Of a stretch of 64,000 nt of DNA, positions 8,910-18,818 are shown one piece after another; positions within the stretch are counted from its first letter, which is position 1; each line of letters starts with the position of its first letter. The translations under genes and the position numbers were made by a program. Origin of the DNA: an uncultured Lactobacillus sp. GTDB lineage: Bacteria; Bacillota; Bacilli; Lactobacillales; Lactobacillaceae. The DNA lies in contig CAJUNC010000004.1 of NCBI GenBank assembly GCA_910587695.1, positions 1-64,000 on the forward strand, written 5' to 3'. The notes under the pieces are model-generated. The model ran no database searches and had not been told where the DNA came from. It saw only the letters and a program-made list of their open reading frames with translations.

Positions 8910-9455
8910 TTACTGCCGGCGCGACAATTCTAAATAGCGATTATACCAAATCTCGACATATTCTTTTGAGAACGGTCCCTTGCCGTGTTCGATCCAATCG
9001 ACTAGAGTCTTAACATTGTGCTTTAATATCAAATCTGTTTTAGCCGGATATTTCCATTTAGCACTGTGCTCAGCATACTCATCTACATCGAGTAACCGTT
9101 TTTCGCCATTAGGAAATACTTTTACATCCAGATCATAATCTATATATTTGAGAGCTTCCTTATCTAAAACCATTGGTGAGGCTAGATTACAATAGTAGGA
9201 AACCCCGTTATCACGAATCATCGCCACAATGTTAAACCAGTAGTGCTTATGGAAATAAACCAGAGCTGGTTCACGGGTGACCCAACGCCTTCCATCAGCT
9301 TCTGTAACTAAAGTGTGATCATTACATCCGATCAAAGCATTTTCACTTGTCTTGAGTACCATCGTATCGCGCCATGTCCGATGTAGGCTGCCATCGTGTT
9401 TATAACTCTTGATCGTAATAAACTCGCCTTCCTTTGGCCCATTTGAATGACGCAT
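8910..9455 (-). CDS. DUF402 family nucleoside tri-/diphosphate phosphatase
   Basis: This 181-residue protein belongs to the DUF402/YgaC (Ntdp) family. Characterised members hydrolyse nucleoside tri- and diphosphates with a divalent metal. Family landmarks are GSLHRTWRDT near residue 22, PALVYFHKHYWFNIVAMI at 63-80, and the acidic patch DYDLDVKVFPNGEKRLLDVDEY. The start is ATG behind AGCAGGAAG. It stands alone, with a good terminator. Confidence 0.88.
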   Translation of the reverse strand: MRHSNGPKEGEFITIKSYKHDGSLHRTWRDTMVLKTSENALIGCNDHTLVTEADGRRWVTREPALVYFHKHYWFNIVAMIRDNGVSYYCNLASPMVLDKEALKYIDYDLDVKVFPNGEKRLLDVDEYAEHSAKWKYPAKTDLILKHNVKTLVDWIEHGKGPFSKEYVEIWYNRYLELSRRQ

Positions 9456-9579
9456 ATAACTTCCTGCTTTCTATAAACAAGGGTGTAGTTACACCAATAT
9501 CATTTTAATTATACCAAAGATTGCAGAAAATGCCTATGACAATATAACTGGGACCATAATTCTTTGAGCACTATTTTTG

Positions 9580-10971
9580 CTAGACGCGTTTAACTAATTT
9601 AACGACTGCTTCAGCCCGCGCTGTTTGCGGAAACATATCGACTGAGCGAATATATTCAACACGATATACTTTAGTCAACGCAACTAGATCACGGGCCAAA
9701 GTCGAAGGATTACATGAAACATAGACAAACTTAGCAGGACAATATTTTAAGATCGCCTTGATCAAAGCCTCATCTAAGCCCGTTCGTGGTGGATCAACGA
9801 CTAATGCATCGAAGCTAAACCCTTCTTTGATCCATTTTGGAATGACAGTTTCCGCTTTGCCCGTCGTATAGATCGCTTTGCGACCAGCTTTTTTAGCATT
9901 TAGTTTTGCATCAGCCACGGCTTCAGCCACGATATCCATTCCTCGGATCTCTTTTGCATCCTTGCCTACATATAATCCGATCGTACCTACTCCACAATAA
10001 GCATCGACTAAAGTCTCATTTGGTGATAGTTCTAAAGCTTTTTTGACCTCATCATATAAGACCTTAGTTTGTAGTGGATTCATTTGGAAAAAGGCGCGCG
10101 CTGACAATTCAAAACTCACATCGCCTAATCTCTCAGTGATACTTTCTTTTCCCATCAATAATTGCGTTTCTTCGCCCCAGATCAAAGATGTCTTTTGCGG
10201 ATTGATGTTTTGCATCACTGACACTACTTCAGGTAATAACTGCTTGATATCAGTCAACAATTCATTTTTTCGAGGTAATTGCGCCGTTCGTGTTATGAAA
10301 ACAAGCTGAACTTCTCCTGTTGCAAAGGATTCTCGGACGACTAAAGTTTTAACTGCGCCTTGATTTTTACGTTCATCGTAGATCGAAACTTGCCATTTTT
10401 CTAGCAACTTTCGAACAGTATTTATTACTTTCATCGTCAATTCACGCTGTGTTGCAAAAGTCGGTAGATCAACTAAAATATGACTATTTTCTTTATATAA
10501 GCCAGCAATAACTTGCCCTGCTTTATTTTTACGCACCTGAAATTGAGCTTTATTGCGGTAATGATACGGATCAGCCATCCCCAAAGTCGGGCGTAGCTCA
10601 TATTCTTTATAACCAGCTGGGCGATACTTAGCTAAGGCCTGTGCGATCACATCTTTTTTAAATTCCAATTGAGCTGGATAAGCTAAATGTTCAAGTTCGA
10701 TCCCACCAACATCATATTTATCCACTGGCTGAACGCGATCTGGACTTTTTTGCTTGATCTTTAACAAACGCGCCTTGGCATATTTTTCTTTAGCTTCTGT
10801 TACACTCGCTAAAACGACTTCTCCTGGTAAAGCTTTAGGAATAAAGACGATCTTTCGCTTATAATATCCGATCCCTTCACCATTTATGCCTAAACGCTTG
10901 ATCGTCACAACAATTTTTTGGTCTTTTTTCAATCTGACCCCAGAGGCCATTTTGGGCTTTACTCGTTTCAC
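9580..10971 (-). CDS. rlmD: 23S rRNA (uracil-C5)-methyltransferase, RlmD/RlmCD type
   Basis: This 463-residue SAM-dependent enzyme makes m5U in 23S rRNA. A TRAM domain covers residues about 12-72. The methyltransferase part carries VDAYCGVGTIGLY (SAM-binding motif I), a VVDPPRTGL motif and the catalytic loop YVSCNPSTLARDL. The Fe-S cysteines of Escherichia coli RumA are absent, as is usual in Firmicute homologues. The start is GTG at 10971, with GGAAGG about nine bases upstream. It is divergent from recX, with only about 85 bp between them. Confidence 0.93.
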   Translation of the reverse strand: MKRVKPKMASGVRLKKDQKIVVTIKRLGINGEGIGYYKRKIVFIPKALPGEVVLASVTEAKEKYAKARLLKIKQKSPDRVQPVDKYDVGGIELEHLAYPAQLEFKKDVIAQALAKYRPAGYKEYELRPTLGMADPYHYRNKAQFQVRKNKAGQVIAGLYKENSHILVDLPTFATQRELTMKVINTVRKLLEKWQVSIYDERKNQGAVKTLVVRESFATGEVQLVFITRTAQLPRKNELLTDIKQLLPEVVSVMQNINPQKTSLIWGEETQLLMGKESITERLGDVSFELSARAFFQMNPLQTKVLYDEVKKALELSPNETLVDAYCGVGTIGLYVGKDAKEIRGMDIVAEAVADAKLNAKKAGRKAIYTTGKAETVIPKWIKEGFSFDALVVDPPRTGLDEALIKAILKYCPAKFVYVSCNPSTLARDLVALTKVYRVEYIRSVDMFPQTARAEAVVKLVKRV

Positions 10972-11057
10972 ACTAAAATTCCTTCCATTTTTTATCTTTG
11001 AAATTATAACACATTAAGCTAAGATAGTAGTAACATCATTAGAAAAGAGGAAAATTG

Positions 11058-11855
11058 ATGGCTAAAAAAATCACTGCGATCGCAACTCAAAAGAAAGCCG
11101 GGCGTTTCAATATCTATTTAGACGGTAAATACGCTTTTCCGGTCAGCGAAGACGTTTTGATCAAATATCGTCTCGCTAAGGGTCTCGAACTTGATGAAGA
11201 AATGATCGAACGCTTACAACAAGCCGACCTGCTCTCTAAGGCCTACAATAAAGCTTTAGATCATCTCAGCTATCAATTACGTACTAAAAAAGAGATAAAG
11301 ACCTACTTAACTAAACTTGCTATTTCCAAAAATGATCAAAACAAGATCGTTTCTAAGTTAGTCGAATTGAATCTCTTAGATGATTTGGCTTATGCTAAAA
11401 GTTATGTCCGCACAGCTGCTAATACGACTGATAAAGGACCTTTTGTGATCGCTCAAAAGCTCAAACAAAAAGGCGTAGCTGAAGAATTTATCAATGAGGC
11501 CCTCACCGAATTTAGCTTTGAACATCAAGTTCAGACTGCACTTAAGTTGGCCGAAAAATTTGTCGCCAAAAATAAAAAAATAGCCTTTCAAGCTTTGAAA
11601 AATAAACTCTACCAACATCTTGTAACTAAAGGCTTTAGCAGTGAGACGATCAGTTTGGTCCTCGAAGAATTAGCACTCAAAAAAGATGATTCGCTTCAAC
11701 TTGAAGCTCTACGTGCACAAGGGGCTAAACTTTTCCGACGTTACCAACGTTATCCTGAACCAAAACGTTCATTTAAATTAAAACAAGCACTTTATCGTAA
11801 AGGCTTTTCCTTGAGTGAGATCGAACGTTACCTAGCTGAAATTACCGCAGAATAA
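11058..11855 (+). CDS. recX: Recombination regulator RecX
   Basis: RecX binds RecA filaments and limits their extension. This is the long (265-residue) Firmicute form. The N-terminal part (KKITAIATQKKAGRFNIYLDG) and tandem three-helix repeats are seen (ALDHLSYQLRTKKEI, YRKGFSLSEIERYL at the end). I place the start at ATG 11058 because AAGAGG lies 7 bp before it; a TTG at 11055 is too close. recA is not in the window. Confidence 0.93.
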   Translation: MAKKITAIATQKKAGRFNIYLDGKYAFPVSEDVLIKYRLAKGLELDEEMIERLQQADLLSKAYNKALDHLSYQLRTKKEIKTYLTKLAISKNDQNKIVSKLVELNLLDDLAYAKSYVRTAANTTDKGPFVIAQKLKQKGVAEEFINEALTEFSFEHQVQTALKLAEKFVAKNKKIAFQALKNKLYQHLVTKGFSSETISLVLEELALKKDDSLQLEALRAQGAKLFRRYQRYPEPKRSFKLKQALYRKGFSLSEIERYLAEITAE

Positions 11856-11858
11856 ATT

Positions 11859-11888
11859 AAATGCCAGCCGTTTTAGCAGCTGGCATTT
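11859..11888. terminator. Bidirectional terminator, recX / brkB-family gene
   Basis: A 10-bp perfect stem, AAATGCCAGC with GCTGGCATTT, lies between the convergent stops. Confidence 0.85.
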
Positions 11889-11891
11889 AAT

Positions 11892-12809
11892 TTATTTAGA
11901 TCTACCCCAATTAAAGAAACGTTTGACTGAACTATCATTAAAGTGATCTAAGGTTCGTTTAGAACGGATCGTACCGTATTTGCGCTCTTCTAAAGTAGCA
12001 TTGATAACTGCTCCGACCATAATCACTAAAGCGCTATAGTTCATCCAAAATAGCAATACGATAAATGTCCCGATCGTTCCATAACTCAAGACCGACCGAG
12101 CAAAATAACGTACATAGATACTAAAACCTTGGGTCAAAAGCATCCATCCTAGCGTCGAAAATAAAGCGCCGACCCAAAGATAGCGTAAATGGACCTTTGC
12201 ATTTGGGACTAACAAGTACAATAAGCACATGATCAAAAAGATCCCTAAAAGCGTCGTTGGCCATTTTAATTGGGTAAAAGTCGTCAACCAATCTAGTGGT
12301 AACCCAAAGATCGGTATGAAGTATTCTAAAACTAGTTGTCCAAAACTATATACGATAAATGCGATCACCAATAAAGCACCGATGAAGATCGTGATCAAAA
12401 ATGATAAGATCCGTTGGGTAAAGATCCCCTGATCATTTCCGACTCCAAAGGCTTCATTAAAAGCTTTCTTTAAGGCATTTATTCCCCGACTAGCTGCCCA
12501 AACGGAGATGACCCCACTGACTGATGCGACCCCACCTGAAGAACCATTGCTCAAAAACGTTTCTAATAAAGGTTCAAGGGTGGTATAAACAGCTTTTGGA
12601 ACTGCCATTTCTAAATAGGGCAAGATCTCACCAGCTTTGATATGCAATAATGGCAAAATATTTCCGATAAAAATGACCATCGGAAATATCGCAACTAAGG
12701 TGTAATATGCGATCACGATCGCAGTATTACTGATATTAGCGCGTTTAAAATTTTTACTCGCAATTTTGTAGAAAGCATCTATCTCTTGTTTGACTGTCTT
12801 AAATTCCAT
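11892..12809 (-). CDS. YihY/BrkB family inner membrane protein
   Basis: This 305-residue protein has six hydrophobic segments and family motifs: SNTAIVIAYYTLVAIFPM near residue 27, SVWAASRGINALKKAFN near 110, and RYFARSVLSYGTIG near 235. Once annotated as RNase BN, the family is now treated as membrane proteins of unknown, possibly transport, function. Eleven bp separate it from the LysM gene upstream, so the two form a small operon. Confidence 0.88.
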   Translation of the reverse strand: MEFKTVKQEIDAFYKIASKNFKRANISNTAIVIAYYTLVAIFPMVIFIGNILPLLHIKAGEILPYLEMAVPKAVYTTLEPLLETFLSNGSSGGVASVSGVISVWAASRGINALKKAFNEAFGVGNDQGIFTQRILSFLITIFIGALLVIAFIVYSFGQLVLEYFIPIFGLPLDWLTTFTQLKWPTTLLGIFLIMCLLYLLVPNAKVHLRYLWVGALFSTLGWMLLTQGFSIYVRYFARSVLSYGTIGTFIVLLFWMNYSALVIMVGAVINATLEERKYGTIRSKRTLDHFNDSSVKRFFNWGRSK

Positions 12810-12820
12810 TACATCCTCAT

Positions 12821-13339
12821 TTACTCTGTTGCAGCACTACGCGTTGACGTTTGTTGTTGATCTTGCATTGGAACTTTAAGCGTTTCTCCCGCAGCTACCC
12901 GTGAACTTTCAAGATCATTTAACTCCATTAGTTCTTGGACCGTTGTATTGTACTTAGTTGCGATCGTTGAGAGATAGTCACCTGACTGGACTGTATACGT
13001 ACCATAATTAGAACTCAAACGTTCACTTTCACTAGCTTTCACAGTTGAACTTTGGCTTGAGCCGACTTTAACAGATACTTTATCAGGCTTAGATGATGCT
13101 TTTTTCTCTTCTTTTGTCGAAGAACCATATTTTTTAGCAGCCAGTGCTCGTTGCTTATCATATTCTGCTTTTTGCAAGCTTTCATTATCGCCAAAAGCAC
13201 TAACTAATCTGCTATGGATCGTCTCATTTTTCCATGCAATAATACATACTAATAATACAACTAGTACAGTTGCCCCCATTTTCAATGCTAATGCCAGACC
13301 ACGCCGGCTATGTTTGTCGTGATGATGTTTACGTGTCAT
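12821..13339 (-). CDS. Single-pass LysM domain protein
   Basis: This 172-residue protein starts with a basic His-rich segment (residues 3-13), then a transmembrane helix (about 17-38). A Lys/Ser-rich linker leads to one C-terminal LysM (about 110-158: TYTVQSGDYLSTIATKY, then NDLESSRVAAGETLKVP). Topology suggests the LysM is extracellular and binds peptidoglycan, holding the protein between membrane and wall. No enzymatic domain is visible. It is the first gene of a two-gene unit with the BrkB-family gene. Confidence 0.85.
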   Translation of the reverse strand: MTRKHHHDKHSRRGLALALKMGATVLVVLLVCIIAWKNETIHSRLVSAFGDNESLQKAEYDKQRALAAKKYGSSTKEEKKASSKPDKVSVKVGSSQSSTVKASESERLSSNYGTYTVQSGDYLSTIATKYNTTVQELMELNDLESSRVAAGETLKVPMQDQQQTSTRSAATE

Positions 13340-13366
13340 CTAAAATTCCTCCCCTTAGCTGAAATT

Positions 13367-13396
13367 AAAAAAGCTGGGATCATTCCCAGCTTTTTT
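13367..13396 (-). terminator. Terminator after galU
   Basis: A perfect 13-bp stem, AAAAAAGCTGGGA with TCCCAGCTTTTTT, has a 4-nt loop. It lies just downstream of the galU stop. Confidence 0.92.
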
Positions 13397-13399
13397 CAA

Positions 13400-14272
13400 C
13401 TATTTAAGTGTCTTGCCTAATTCTTTGATATATTCTTTCAATTCAGCTTGTACTTCTGGGTGGCGCAAACCAAATTGGATCGAAGTCTTAAGATAGCCAA
13501 ACTTGTAACCAACATCGTACCGTTGACCCTTGAACTCATGTGCAAATACACGTTGGATCTTGTTCAAGCGATCGATCGCATCTGTCAATTGGATCTCGTT
13601 ACCAGCGCCTGGTTCTTGAGTTTCAAGCATCGTAAAGACCTCTGGAGTCAATAGGTAACGCCCAATGATCGCCAAATCAGATGGTGCTTTATCAACATCT
13701 GGTTTTTCAACGAATTTTTTAACATCGTACAAGCCAGGTTTTGTCTCAGAAGTTGGATCAATGACACCATACTTATTGACTTCTTCGTGTGGCACTTTCA
13801 TTACAGCTAAAGTTGACGCATGTGTTTCATCATAGCGATTCATCAATTGTTTTGTCAATGGTACTTTATCTTCCATGATGTCATCACCAAGCATGACCAC
13901 AAATGGTTCATTGCCCACAAAGTCTTTTGCCATTAAAACTGCATCACCCAAACCACGTGGATGTGATTGGCGGATAAAGTACAAGTTGATATCAGTCGTT
14001 TGTTCGACCAGACGTAACAACTCAGTCTTACCCTTTTCTTTTAAGTTTTGTTCCAATTCAGGAACTGAATCGAAGTGATCTTCGATCGGCCGTTTACCCT
14101 TACCTGTTACGACCAAAATATCTTCGATCCCAGATTTTTTAGCTTCTTCAATGATATATTGGATCGTTGGTTTATCGATGATTGGCAGCATTTCTTTAGC
14201 CAAAGCCTTAGTTGCAGGCAAAAATCGTGTTCCTAAACCAGCGGCAGGAATAACTGCTTTTCTTACTTTCAT
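13400..14272 (-). CDS. galU: UTP--glucose-1-phosphate uridylyltransferase
   Basis: This cytosolic enzyme makes UDP-glucose, the donor for lipoteichoic acid glycolipid anchors, wall polysaccharides and galactose use. The protein has 290 residues. The nucleotide-binding loop is PAAGLGTRFLPATKALAKEM (9-28), with LGDDIM near 132 and FVEKP near 187. It has its own promoter and terminator, so it is monocistronic. Confidence 0.97.
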   Translation of the reverse strand: MKVRKAVIPAAGLGTRFLPATKALAKEMLPIIDKPTIQYIIEEAKKSGIEDILVVTGKGKRPIEDHFDSVPELEQNLKEKGKTELLRLVEQTTDINLYFIRQSHPRGLGDAVLMAKDFVGNEPFVVMLGDDIMEDKVPLTKQLMNRYDETHASTLAVMKVPHEEVNKYGVIDPTSETKPGLYDVKKFVEKPDVDKAPSDLAIIGRYLLTPEVFTMLETQEPGAGNEIQLTDAIDRLNKIQRVFAHEFKGQRYDVGYKFGYLKTSIQFGLRHPEVQAELKEYIKELGKTLK

Positions 14273-14344
14273 TTAATAATACCTCTTTAAAATTTTCTAC
14301 GTCCCACTATAATCACAATGGTAACGCTTGAACATCCAAATTTA

Positions 14345-14372
14345 ATTATACCAGTGTTACTCAGATTTACAA
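14345..14372 (-). promoter_or_regulatory. Promoter of galU
   Basis: On the minus strand TTGTAA (14372-14367), a 16-bp spacer and TATAAT (14350-14345) are present, with a TGG extension before the -10 box. Confidence 0.65.
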
Positions 14373-14427
14373 GCTATAACCACAGTGCGAAAAATTGCAT
14401 CTTAATTCTACTATTTTTTACATCTCA

Positions 14428-15219
14428 CTATGGACGGTATAGATATTTTGCATCAATATCTGGATCCTGTGAAGTCAAGATCTTAGGACCATCTTTAGTG
14501 ATCACGATCGTATGTTCATATTGGCAAGACAAACTACCATCAGCAGTACGTGCGACCCAACCATCTGGATCGCTCATATCAGCACGCCAGTCACCAATAT
14601 TGACCATTGGTTCGATCGTGATCGTCATTCCTTCACGCAATCTAACGCCCTTACCGGCTTCACCATAATGTGGTACATTAGGACTTTCATGCATCGTTGG
14701 TCCGATCCCATGGCCGATAAATTCACGGACATCGCCATAACCATTTTCTTTTTCAACGTACTTTTGGATCGCAGCCCCGATGTCGCCGATCCGGTTACCA
14801 ACTTTTGCTTGGTCGATCCCAAGATACATCGCCTTTTTTGTCACTTCCATCAAACGTTCAACTTCTGGGGTTGCTTTGCCCACTACATAACTCCAGCAAG
14901 AATCACTAAAAGCTCCATGATAGTCTACTACTGTATCGACTTTGACTAGATCGCCTTCTTTTAAGATCAAATTCTTACGTGGGAAACCATGACAGATCTC
15001 ATCATTGACACTGACACAAGTTGCATATTCGTATCCTTCAAATCCGATCTGAGCAGCAACTGCATCGTGTTCTTTAAAATATTTTCTAGCAAATTCTTCA
15101 ATATCCCAACTCGAGATCCCTGGTTTGATGATGTCGCGCAGGCCTACATGCATCCCAGCAAGGATCGCACCAGATTTTGCCATTGCTTCGATCTCGCGTG
15201 GTGACTTTAATGTGATCAT
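14428..15219 (-). CDS. map: Methionine aminopeptidase, type I
   Basis: Map removes the N-terminal Met from new proteins. The 263-residue pita-bread fold has the five metal ligands: Asp in VDTVVDYHGAFSDS (two Asp), His in IGHGIGPTMHE, Glu in TIEPMV near 200, and Glu in YEHTIVIT near 234. It starts ITLKSPREIEAMAKSGAI, as is usual. It runs in the same direction as galU but has a separate gap of 155 bp. Confidence 0.97.
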   Translation of the reverse strand: MITLKSPREIEAMAKSGAILAGMHVGLRDIIKPGISSWDIEEFARKYFKEHDAVAAQIGFEGYEYATCVSVNDEICHGFPRKNLILKEGDLVKVDTVVDYHGAFSDSCWSYVVGKATPEVERLMEVTKKAMYLGIDQAKVGNRIGDIGAAIQKYVEKENGYGDVREFIGHGIGPTMHESPNVPHYGEAGKGVRLREGMTITIEPMVNIGDWRADMSDPDGWVARTADGSLSCQYEHTIVITKDGPKILTSQDPDIDAKYLYRP

Positions 15220-15326
15220 ATATATCTAAATTCCCTTCATAAAATTCTTTGACCCTTTCATTATACCTTTATCATTTGAGTTTTTAAATATCTTATCCTT
15301 TCTGGGAAAATATTTGTCATCAATTT

Positions 15327-15335
15327 TGGTATAAT
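15327..15335 (+). promoter_or_regulatory. Extended -10 promoter of the flavodoxin gene
   Basis: TGGTATAAT forms a perfect extended -10 element. No good -35 hexamer lies at the usual distance, which fits an extended -10 promoter. Confidence 0.6.
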
Positions 15336-15378
15336 AGTCCTTGTAACTAAACACTAAATATGAAAGAAGGATAATTTT

Positions 15379-15831
15379 ATGGCTACAGCTAAAGTTGTCT
15401 TTGCCACGATCACTGGCAACAATGAAGATATTGCAGATATTATCGCACAAGCACTTGAAGAAAAAGGAATGGATGTAGAAGTCGAAGAGATCTCACAAGC
15501 CGATCCAGCTGATTTTGAAGAGGTCGATCTCTGTGTGGTCTGCCCATATACTTACGATGAAGGTTCACTTCCTGATGAAGGGATCGATTTTTATGAGGAA
15601 CTAGCTGATGTCGATCTAACTGGTAAAATTTACGGTGTGGCTGGCTCTGGCGATACTTTCTACGGCGAATATTTTGGCTTAGCAGTCGATAAATTTGGGC
15701 AAGCTTTAGAAAATGCTGGAGCTAAACAGGGCGCACAAAACGTTAAGATCAATTTAGCACCTGATAGTGATGAAGATATCAAACGCTTGGATGATTTTGC
15801 CGCAGCTTTAGCTCAAGCTGTCAATGCTTAA
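15379..15831 (+). CDS. Flavodoxin
   Basis: This 150-residue acidic FMN protein carries electrons for redox enzymes. The phosphate loop ATITGNNEDIAD (9-20) is a variant of the T-x-T-G-N-T-E motif, with Asn for the usual Thr. The FMN-stacking loops are PYTYDEGSLPDE near 57 and AGSGDTFYGEYFG near 89. Calculated by eye it is strongly acidic. The start is ATG behind AGAAGGAT. The YfhO-type gene starts about 40 bp downstream with no clear terminator between them, so read-through is likely. Confidence 0.93.
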   Translation: MATAKVVFATITGNNEDIADIIAQALEEKGMDVEVEEISQADPADFEEVDLCVVCPYTYDEGSLPDEGIDFYEELADVDLTGKIYGVAGSGDTFYGEYFGLAVDKFGQALENAGAKQGAQNVKINLAPDSDEDIKRLDDFAAALAQAVNA

Positions 15832-15871
15832 AGTTAGATCCATGACAAAAAACTGATCTGAGGTGACTGCT

Positions 15872-18739
15872 TTGAATTTTTCCTTTGAGAAAAAACAGTT
15901 AAAACATCTGTACTTGACCTATACTTTGGCCTTCTTACTGGTTTCATTTTTTGTCTATGGAACTTATTTGATAACTGGACACGCTTTGATCTGGCATTTA
16001 GATGGTGCTAATCAACATCTGCCTTTATTAGAACAATATCGGGAACTTGTCTTAAACTTTTTCAAGGATCCCAGTCAAGGAATAACTCAGTGGGCATGGA
16101 ATTTTGGCCTGGGAAGTGATACTTTTCAGGTCTATTCCTACTATAATATTGGTGACATTTTTACCTATATCGCTTTACTTTTCCCTAAAAGTCAACTGGC
16201 TTTAGCTTTTCAATTGACGATCATCTTACGCTTATATTGTGCGGGACTGGCCTTTTGTTATCTAGCCAAGCATTTTGACTTTGGACGTTTGACGATCGTT
16301 GCCGGAGCATTGGTCTATCTCTTTAATGCCTTTTTGCTCTATTCAAATGTCGCTCAGCCCTTCTTTACGACCCCGTTTATCCTCTTTCCGTTGATAATCG
16401 TGGCTTTAGAGACAGTTTTACAAAAACGTTCTTACTTACCTTTGATCCTAGTTTTTACTTGGATGCTGATCAGTAGCTTTTACTTTGCCTATATCTTAGG
16501 GATCGGAGCCATGATCTACTTGATATTACGCTTTTGGACACACTACCGTCAGCTCTATCAGCCTAAAGATATTTTTCGGGTCATCTTCAATTTAGGTCTA
16601 GCGACACTGACTAGTTTGCTGTGTGCCAGCATCATGCTTGTTCCTGAGATCTTAGCCGTTAAAAATTCGACTCGTTCAGGGGGCGCATTTGCTAATGGAT
16701 TGACACTTTATCCACCATATTACTACTTAGCACTACCGAGTCAGTTGATCAATGGGGCTAACCGTGATTTTTACTTTTGGAGCGCACTAGGTTTTGCTAG
16801 CTTAGCTTTTTTTGCGCTCATTTATATAGTATGTGAACGCAAAAAATATCCCCTATTATTTGGGAGCTTTTTGCTAAGCTTTATCATGTTGCTCTTTCCA
16901 TTTTTTGGCGCAGTTTTCAATGGGATGCTTGCGCCTTCGAATCGGTGGACTCTGCTAACTTGCTTACCGATGGCTCTAGCAGTTTGTTGCTTGATAAAAA
17001 ATAGCCACAAACTCACACAAAAAAACTTGAAAAGCTTCACGTATAGCCTACTGATCTATGTAGCATATATTGGCGTGACTTATCTATTCCAAAATGATGA
17101 AAAACTCTTTATCCCGATCATCTTTTTATTTATCTTTTGGAGTATTTTGATCGCTTCAAACATGCCCAAGATCCGCTCAAAATTACCAGCTCACCTATTA
17201 TTATGGTCCTTGATCGCTAATGTCTGCTTTAATGCTATCTACTTTGAAGCGCCTTACAACGGTGGCTATGCGACAGAAATGTTACCCGCTGGAGCATACA
17301 AGACCTTAAAAAATAAGCGTTTCTTCGGTTTAGATAAAGAGTTGCCCGATCCTCAAACTGATTTTTATCGGATCTCGACTTTGAGCAAGAATTATGAATT
17401 GGGTTCAGATTACCATCTCTACAATGTTTTAGGCTCTAAACTCTATTCGATCAATTCATACTACTCGCTTCAGACTAAATCCTTAGGTGATTTTTCAAAT
17501 GTGATGCAAAACTCACAGTATGAAGCTAACATTCCTTTGGGGCAAGTTTCTGATCGAACGGTATTGAACAATTTCTTAGGTGTACGCTATCTCTTCGCTT
17601 TGCTCAATCAGCCTAACGCCAATAAAGTTCCTTATGGTTATGAGCTGGCCAAGACGACTCAAAAGATCACTGATCCAAATGGAAATAGTAAAAAGGATCA
17701 ACAAACTTTGCTTTACCAGACAAAAAATGCCTTTCCATTGTTATATCTGCAGTCTAAAGTAATAGCTACTTCGATTGCTGATCGATCAAATCCTACGCAA
17801 CGTGAACGGGCCTTAGCTTTAGGTGTCGTTGTTGATGATAAACTAGCTAAAAATTATCCTACAGCAAGCGTCACTTCTGAAGTCGTTGAGATCCCTTATC
17901 GCTTGATCTCAAGCCGAGGAACAGTGACCTCGACCAAAGATCTTGTGAAACAAGATAGCGATGAGACCTATCAGATCGTGTTAGAAGAACCTGAAAAATA
18001 CGGTGCAGGCGAATTACATTTTGACTTTTCTCAGATAAAATACACGCCTTTTAGTTTTAGTAAACAATTAGCTTTAGAAAAACGCAAGCAAACAAATGAT
18101 CTGACTCAAGGGATCTTAGCTAAAAATGAACTTCTAAGTTCCTACAAATATTTCCGTTACCACATCCTACAAGGTTCACCGGACAACAGTTTTTCACTTA
18201 GTGTAACTTCAGATCTTGGGCAAGAAAAACTCTTCCAGCCTAAACAAAACGCTTTGTCATTTTATAAGACTGTTACTCAAGGTACTTTGAACAGTGGTTA
18301 TTTCAAAGAATTACCCCCGAGTTTGACTTTAACACCATCTAAACTTGGGACATATAGTTTCAAATTAAAGATCTACGTTGAAAAGCTGGGAACTAGCTAT
18401 GATAAGCAAGTTCAACAACTCCAAAAACAAGCTTTACAAGATGTCAAATTGACCAAAAATGGTGTTAGCGGTAATATCACCACCAACAAAAAAGGGATCT
18501 TGACATCTTCGATCCCTTACTCTAAAGGCTGGGAAGTTACGGTCGATGGTAAAAAAAGCACCGTCATCAAGACTAACCAAGCTTTTATCGGTACGACCTT
18601 AACTAAGGGAAAACACCAGGTAAACTTTACTTACCACTTACCTGGTCTTAAGTTCGGGGCTCTACTATCAGTATTAGGGCTTTTATTATATGCTAGCTTA
18701 GGGCTTTTTACATTTTTGAAAAATAAACGAATACACTAA
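15872..18739 (+). CDS. YfhO-family GT-C type membrane protein
   Basis: This protein of about 955 residues has a dozen or more transmembrane helices in its first 470 residues, a large extracellular part (about 480-910), and a last helix before a short basic tail. The N-terminal loop (HLDGANQHLPLLEQYRE, near 45-60) and WNFGLGSDTFQVYSYYNIGD match the YfhO family. Bacillus YfhO is implicated in adding sugars to lipoteichoic acid outside the membrane. I choose TTG 15872 as start because GAGGTGA lies 6 bp before it. The alternative GTG at 15863 falls inside that ribosome site. It may work with the GtrA-family protein and GalU in teichoic acid glycosylation (inference). Confidence 0.88.
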   Translation: MNFSFEKKQLKHLYLTYTLAFLLVSFFVYGTYLITGHALIWHLDGANQHLPLLEQYRELVLNFFKDPSQGITQWAWNFGLGSDTFQVYSYYNIGDIFTYIALLFPKSQLALAFQLTIILRLYCAGLAFCYLAKHFDFGRLTIVAGALVYLFNAFLLYSNVAQPFFTTPFILFPLIIVALETVLQKRSYLPLILVFTWMLISSFYFAYILGIGAMIYLILRFWTHYRQLYQPKDIFRVIFNLGLATLTSLLCASIMLVPEILAVKNSTRSGGAFANGLTLYPPYYYLALPSQLINGANRDFYFWSALGFASLAFFALIYIVCERKKYPLLFGSFLLSFIMLLFPFFGAVFNGMLAPSNRWTLLTCLPMALAVCCLIKNSHKLTQKNLKSFTYSLLIYVAYIGVTYLFQNDEKLFIPIIFLFIFWSILIASNMPKIRSKLPAHLLLWSLIANVCFNAIYFEAPYNGGYATEMLPAGAYKTLKNKRFFGLDKELPDPQTDFYRISTLSKNYELGSDYHLYNVLGSKLYSINSYYSLQTKSLGDFSNVMQNSQYEANIPLGQVSDRTVLNNFLGVRYLFALLNQPNANKVPYGYELAKTTQKITDPNGNSKKDQQTLLYQTKNAFPLLYLQSKVIATSIADRSNPTQRERALALGVVVDDKLAKNYPTASVTSEVVEIPYRLISSRGTVTSTKDLVKQDSDETYQIVLEEPEKYGAGELHFDFSQIKYTPFSFSKQLALEKRKQTNDLTQGILAKNELLSSYKYFRYHILQGSPDNSFSLSVTSDLGQEKLFQPKQNALSFYKTVTQGTLNSGYFKELPPSLTLTPSKLGTYSFKLKIYVEKLGTSYDKQVQQLQKQALQDVKLTKNGVSGNITTNKKGILTSSIPYSKGWEVTVDGKKSTVIKTNQAFIGTTLTKGKHQVNFTYHLPGLKFGALLSVLGLLLYASLGLFTFLKNKRIH

Positions 18740-18786
18740 ATAAGGGACCTATCATGATCATTACATCGTGATAGATCCCTTATTTT
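18738..18786. repeat. Dispersed palindrome, copy D (bidirectional terminator)
   Basis: AAATAAGGGACCTATCATGAT pairs imperfectly with ATCGTGATAGATCCCTTATTT. This is one of four related 49-59 bp intergenic palindromes in the window (also 24815, 37957, 56081). It separates the convergent YfhO-type and epimerase genes. Confidence 0.75.
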
Positions 18787-18818
18787 AAAAGCCCAAAAAG
18801 GCGTATATCATAGCCTTT

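Noticed and set aside
14512..14949. 145-codon open frame on the strand opposite map
   Set aside because: It is a mirror of the well-supported map gene, with no ribosome site and no recognisable domain.
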